Source of the DNA: Polaribacter sp. KT25b
GTDB lineage: Bacteria > Bacteroidota > Bacteroidia > Flavobacteriales > Flavobacteriaceae
DNA: 64,000 nucleotides
Direction: 5' to 3'
Assembly: GCF_900105145.1 (NCBI RefSeq)
Contig: NZ_LT629752.1
Span: 2,204,001-2,268,000, forward strand
Shown here: positions 62,581 to 64,000 of the stretch, piece by piece
Numbering within the stretch: position 1 is the stretch's first letter
How the letters are laid out: every line of letters starts with the position of its first letter
Program-made: the position numbers and the translations under genes
Notes under the pieces: model-generated
What the model was told of the DNA's origin: nothing
What the model saw: only the letters and a program-made list of their open reading frames with translations
The model's database searches: none

Positions 62581-62711
62581 AGGTAACATCGTATATAATT
62601 TATTGCTAGTTCTAGCCTACTTACGAAAATCCTCGCGGATTTTCTATTCGGTTTTTATTTGCTAAATTAGGTGCTTAACCACGCAACAAACCATATACAA
62701 ACACGTTAGCA
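62581..62711 (+). repeat. attC31, class I
   Basis: Left core AGGTAAC, right core GTTAGCA. Arms TATATAATTTATTGC / GCAACAAACCATATA; apex GAAAATCC-TCGC-GGATTTTC. Cassette end AACTGTAGGTAAC pairs with start GTTACCTACAATT. IS copy 5 starts 20 bp after its GTT. Confidence 0.9.
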
Positions 62712-62778
62712 AACATTTGAAAACTATACTTTCCTGAAATAGGTTGACTAAAAATTAAACACTTAATTATAGTCACTT

Positions 62779-63237
62779 ATGAAAACACAAAATGAACACT
62801 GCCGAAAAAAAACTTACGAAAAAGTAACTTTAGAGCTTAAATTATTAGTCGTTGACCAAATTCAAAATGGTCAGATCTCAACCAACTTCGCTTCTAAAAA
62901 ATATGACATTCCTAGAACTACCATTGGCTATTGGATTAAAAAATATAGTACTTTAGTGCAACAAAATACAGGAATGAGCAAAATAAACGAAATAAAAAAA
63001 TTAAAGGAACGTATTGAAGCCCTTGAGTTTATCAAAGACTTTCAGCAAGATATTATTGCCGATATGGAAATCATTACAGGAGTCGATTTATCAAAAAAGT
63101 CGCTGCCCAAAACATTAGTAAAAGAGATAGAGCTAAAAAAGAAAAACCGTTTAAAAGAAAGTGGTTCTATGAATGTTTTGGGATTAGTAAACAAGCCTTC
63201 TACAAAAGATGTAAAGAGCAAGAAATCAAACAAATAA
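62779..63237 (+). CDS. IS3-type OrfA, copy 5
   Basis: 152 residues, identical in protein to copies 2-4; slippery heptamer conserved. Confidence 0.9.
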   Translation: MKTQNEHCRKKTYEKVTLELKLLVVDQIQNGQISTNFASKKYDIPRTTIGYWIKKYSTLVQQNTGMSKINEIKKLKERIEALEFIKDFQQDIIADMEIITGVDLSKKSLPKTLVKEIELKKKNRLKESGSMNVLGLVNKPSTKDVKSKKSNK

Positions 63238-63257
63238 ATTATGATAAACTTATTGTA

Positions 63258-64000
63258 ATGATACTAGATTATCGCAAAAAAGTAGGCATGAGAACTGGTG
63301 GTATTAAGCTGTATGATGAACTAAAATCTGACTTCATAAAACAAAACATAAAGATGGGAAGAGATAAATTTTACGACTTTTTAAGGCTCCATAATTTGCT
63401 CGTCCCTAAGCTTAAAAATTACGTGACAACAACAGATTCGAATCATCAATTTAGAAAATATAAAAACCTGATTAAAGACCAAGTGCCTAATAGACCAGAA
63501 CAACTCTGGGTAACCGATATAACATACATTAAAACAGAAAATGGACACAATTATCTAGCAATCGTAACAGATGCTTATTCCAAGCAAATTATGGGCTATA
63601 AATTAGATAACAACATGAAAACATCTCTTTGTACAGAAGCTCTTGCTATGGCTATTAAAAACAGAAAATATCCTAATGAAAAACTAATTCATCATTCCGA
63701 TAGAGGTTTTCAATACTGTAATCCTAAATACACAGCATTTGCCGAAGAAAATGGAATGATAATGAGTATGACAGAACAATATGATCCTTACGAAAATGCA
63801 ATCGCTGAGAGAATTAATAGAACTTTAAAATATGAATATGGACTTAGAAACTGTATTAAAAACACTGCTATTGCTCAAGAAATCACAAAACAAGCTGTAG
63901 ATATATACAATAATTTGAGAAAGCATTTTAGCCTAGATTTAAGAAATCCTGCTGACGTACATTTAAATCCTAACATCAAATACAAATCATATCGAAAAAA
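63258..64000 (+). CDS. IS3-type OrfB (DDE), copy 5, 3' end outside window
   Basis: Open to the window end; starts ATGATACTAG where other copies have ATGGTACTAG (Ile for Val2). Catalytic Asp87, Asp148 and Glu184 are all present within the visible part. Confidence 0.9.
   Translation, partial: MILDYRKKVGMRTGGIKLYDELKSDFIKQNIKMGRDKFYDFLRLHNLLVPKLKNYVTTTDSNHQFRKYKNLIKDQVPNRPEQLWVTDITYIKTENGHNYLAIVTDAYSKQIMGYKLDNNMKTSLCTEALAMAIKNRKYPNEKLIHHSDRGFQYCNPKYTAFAEENGMIMSMTEQYDPYENAIAERINRTLKYEYGLRNCIKNTAIAQEITKQAVDIYNNLRKHFSLDLRNPADVHLNPNIKYKSYRK

Larger units (their letters stand above)
20700..64000 (+). mobile_element. Integron-like cassette array (recombinase, attI-like core, 31 attC-like sites, 32 cassettes)
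   Basis: A tyrosine recombinase gene is followed by one GTT core at 21891 and then by structured sites at every gene boundary up to the window end. Cassette n runs from one GTT to the next. Cassette sizes range from ~0.6 to ~2.8 kb, and nearly all genes share the recombinase's direction. Identity with integrons is inferred from site architecture, cassette-end complementarity and a precise cassette duplication (cassettes 3 and 25). Unlike classical integrons the recombinase is not of the IntI type and reads toward the array. Confidence 0.85.
62725..64000 (+). mobile_element. IS3-family element, copy 5 (runs off the window)
   Basis: Same left end TATACTTTCCTGAAATAGGT as the others, 20 bp after GTT, same direction. 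The right end lies outside the window, so cassette 32 cannot be completed and the array may continue. Confidence 0.88.

Noticed and set aside
23154..62711. CRISPR array
   Set aside because: Repeats are ~130 bp with inverted arms and are separated by 0.5-2.8 kb of genes, not by 30-40 bp spacers. No cas genes are present.
23154..62711. attC apical hairpins as rho-independent terminators
   Set aside because: GC stems are followed by mixed sequence, not a T-run, and the outer arms are conserved as well. They may still slow transcription.

Overview
The window is AT-rich Bacteroidota DNA, most likely from a marine Flavobacteriaceae species. The signs are TAnnTTTG-type -7 promoter elements, a type IX secretion (T9SS) C-terminal sorting domain, a SusC/TonB-type outer-membrane receptor family protein, weak ribosome binding sites and many short secreted or lipoprotein ORFs. 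No species can be named from sequence alone.

Left part, 1-20.6 kb. Bases 1-1905 hold the end of a mobile-element replication or mobilisation module: a RecA-like ATPase cut by the window edge, a 65-residue protein, and a DUF6371/toprim-like primase-type protein. A repeat-rich gap follows (REP-like inverted repeats and a 270-bp tandem duplication). A minus-strand cluster of small secreted proteins (2.6-7.8 kb) includes a formylglycine-generating-enzyme-like protein, a gene with an (AAAC)9 tract touching its start codon, and a broken paralogue of that gene. Next is a DNA-damage module: dnaE-type polymerase and dinB in one operon, divergent from a LexA-like XRE-S24 repressor, with a SRAP/YedK-type gene converging on it. 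Then come a T9SS-secreted SGNH esterase, a scar of an old integrated element (tRNA-Met 3' end, integrase stub, IS relic) and a TonB-receptor-family protein.

Right part, 20.7-64 kb, is the main discovery: an integron-like gene-cassette array. A tyrosine recombinase (20700-21857) is followed by a single recombination core (GTT at 21891), and then by 31 structured sites of mostly 131-135 bp that separate 32 gene cassettes. The last cassette runs off the window. Each site has a left core ending AAC, a right core starting GTT, two covarying inverted arms and an apical hairpin. Arm mismatches are almost all A(left):C(right), which become T:G wobbles on the bottom strand, as expected if the folded bottom strand is the recombination substrate (the rule for integron attC sites). 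The first ~13 bases of a cassette are complementary to the end of the same cassette, as predicted if each was once a circle. One 1096-bp cassette is present twice, 31 kb apart, and the duplicated segment begins and ends at GTT. The recombinase lacks the IntI-specific insertion near its last catalytic residues, carries an N-terminal HARP-like module, and is transcribed in the same direction as the cassettes. It therefore looks like a separate lineage or an independent version of the integron design.

Cassette cargo is typically one gene (sometimes two), nearly always on the + strand, with stop codons sometimes supplied by the attC. Recognisable cargo includes two Fic proteins with their own promoters and repeat operators, a HigBA-type toxin-antitoxin pair, a SLATT-domain pair, a nuclease-like plus SMC-like ATPase pair, a HEPN-motif protein, DUF2971 (twice), DUF2806 (twice, identical), a CDF-type transporter, DKNYY, DUF1444-like and DUF2007-like proteins, and many lipoproteins. 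One cassette has no ORF.

Five copies of one IS3-family element lie in the array, all in the same orientation and all starting 20-21 bp after an attC GTT. Three of the four cassettes that contain a complete IS copy have non-matching ends, which points to recombination between IS copies as a second way of reshuffling the array.
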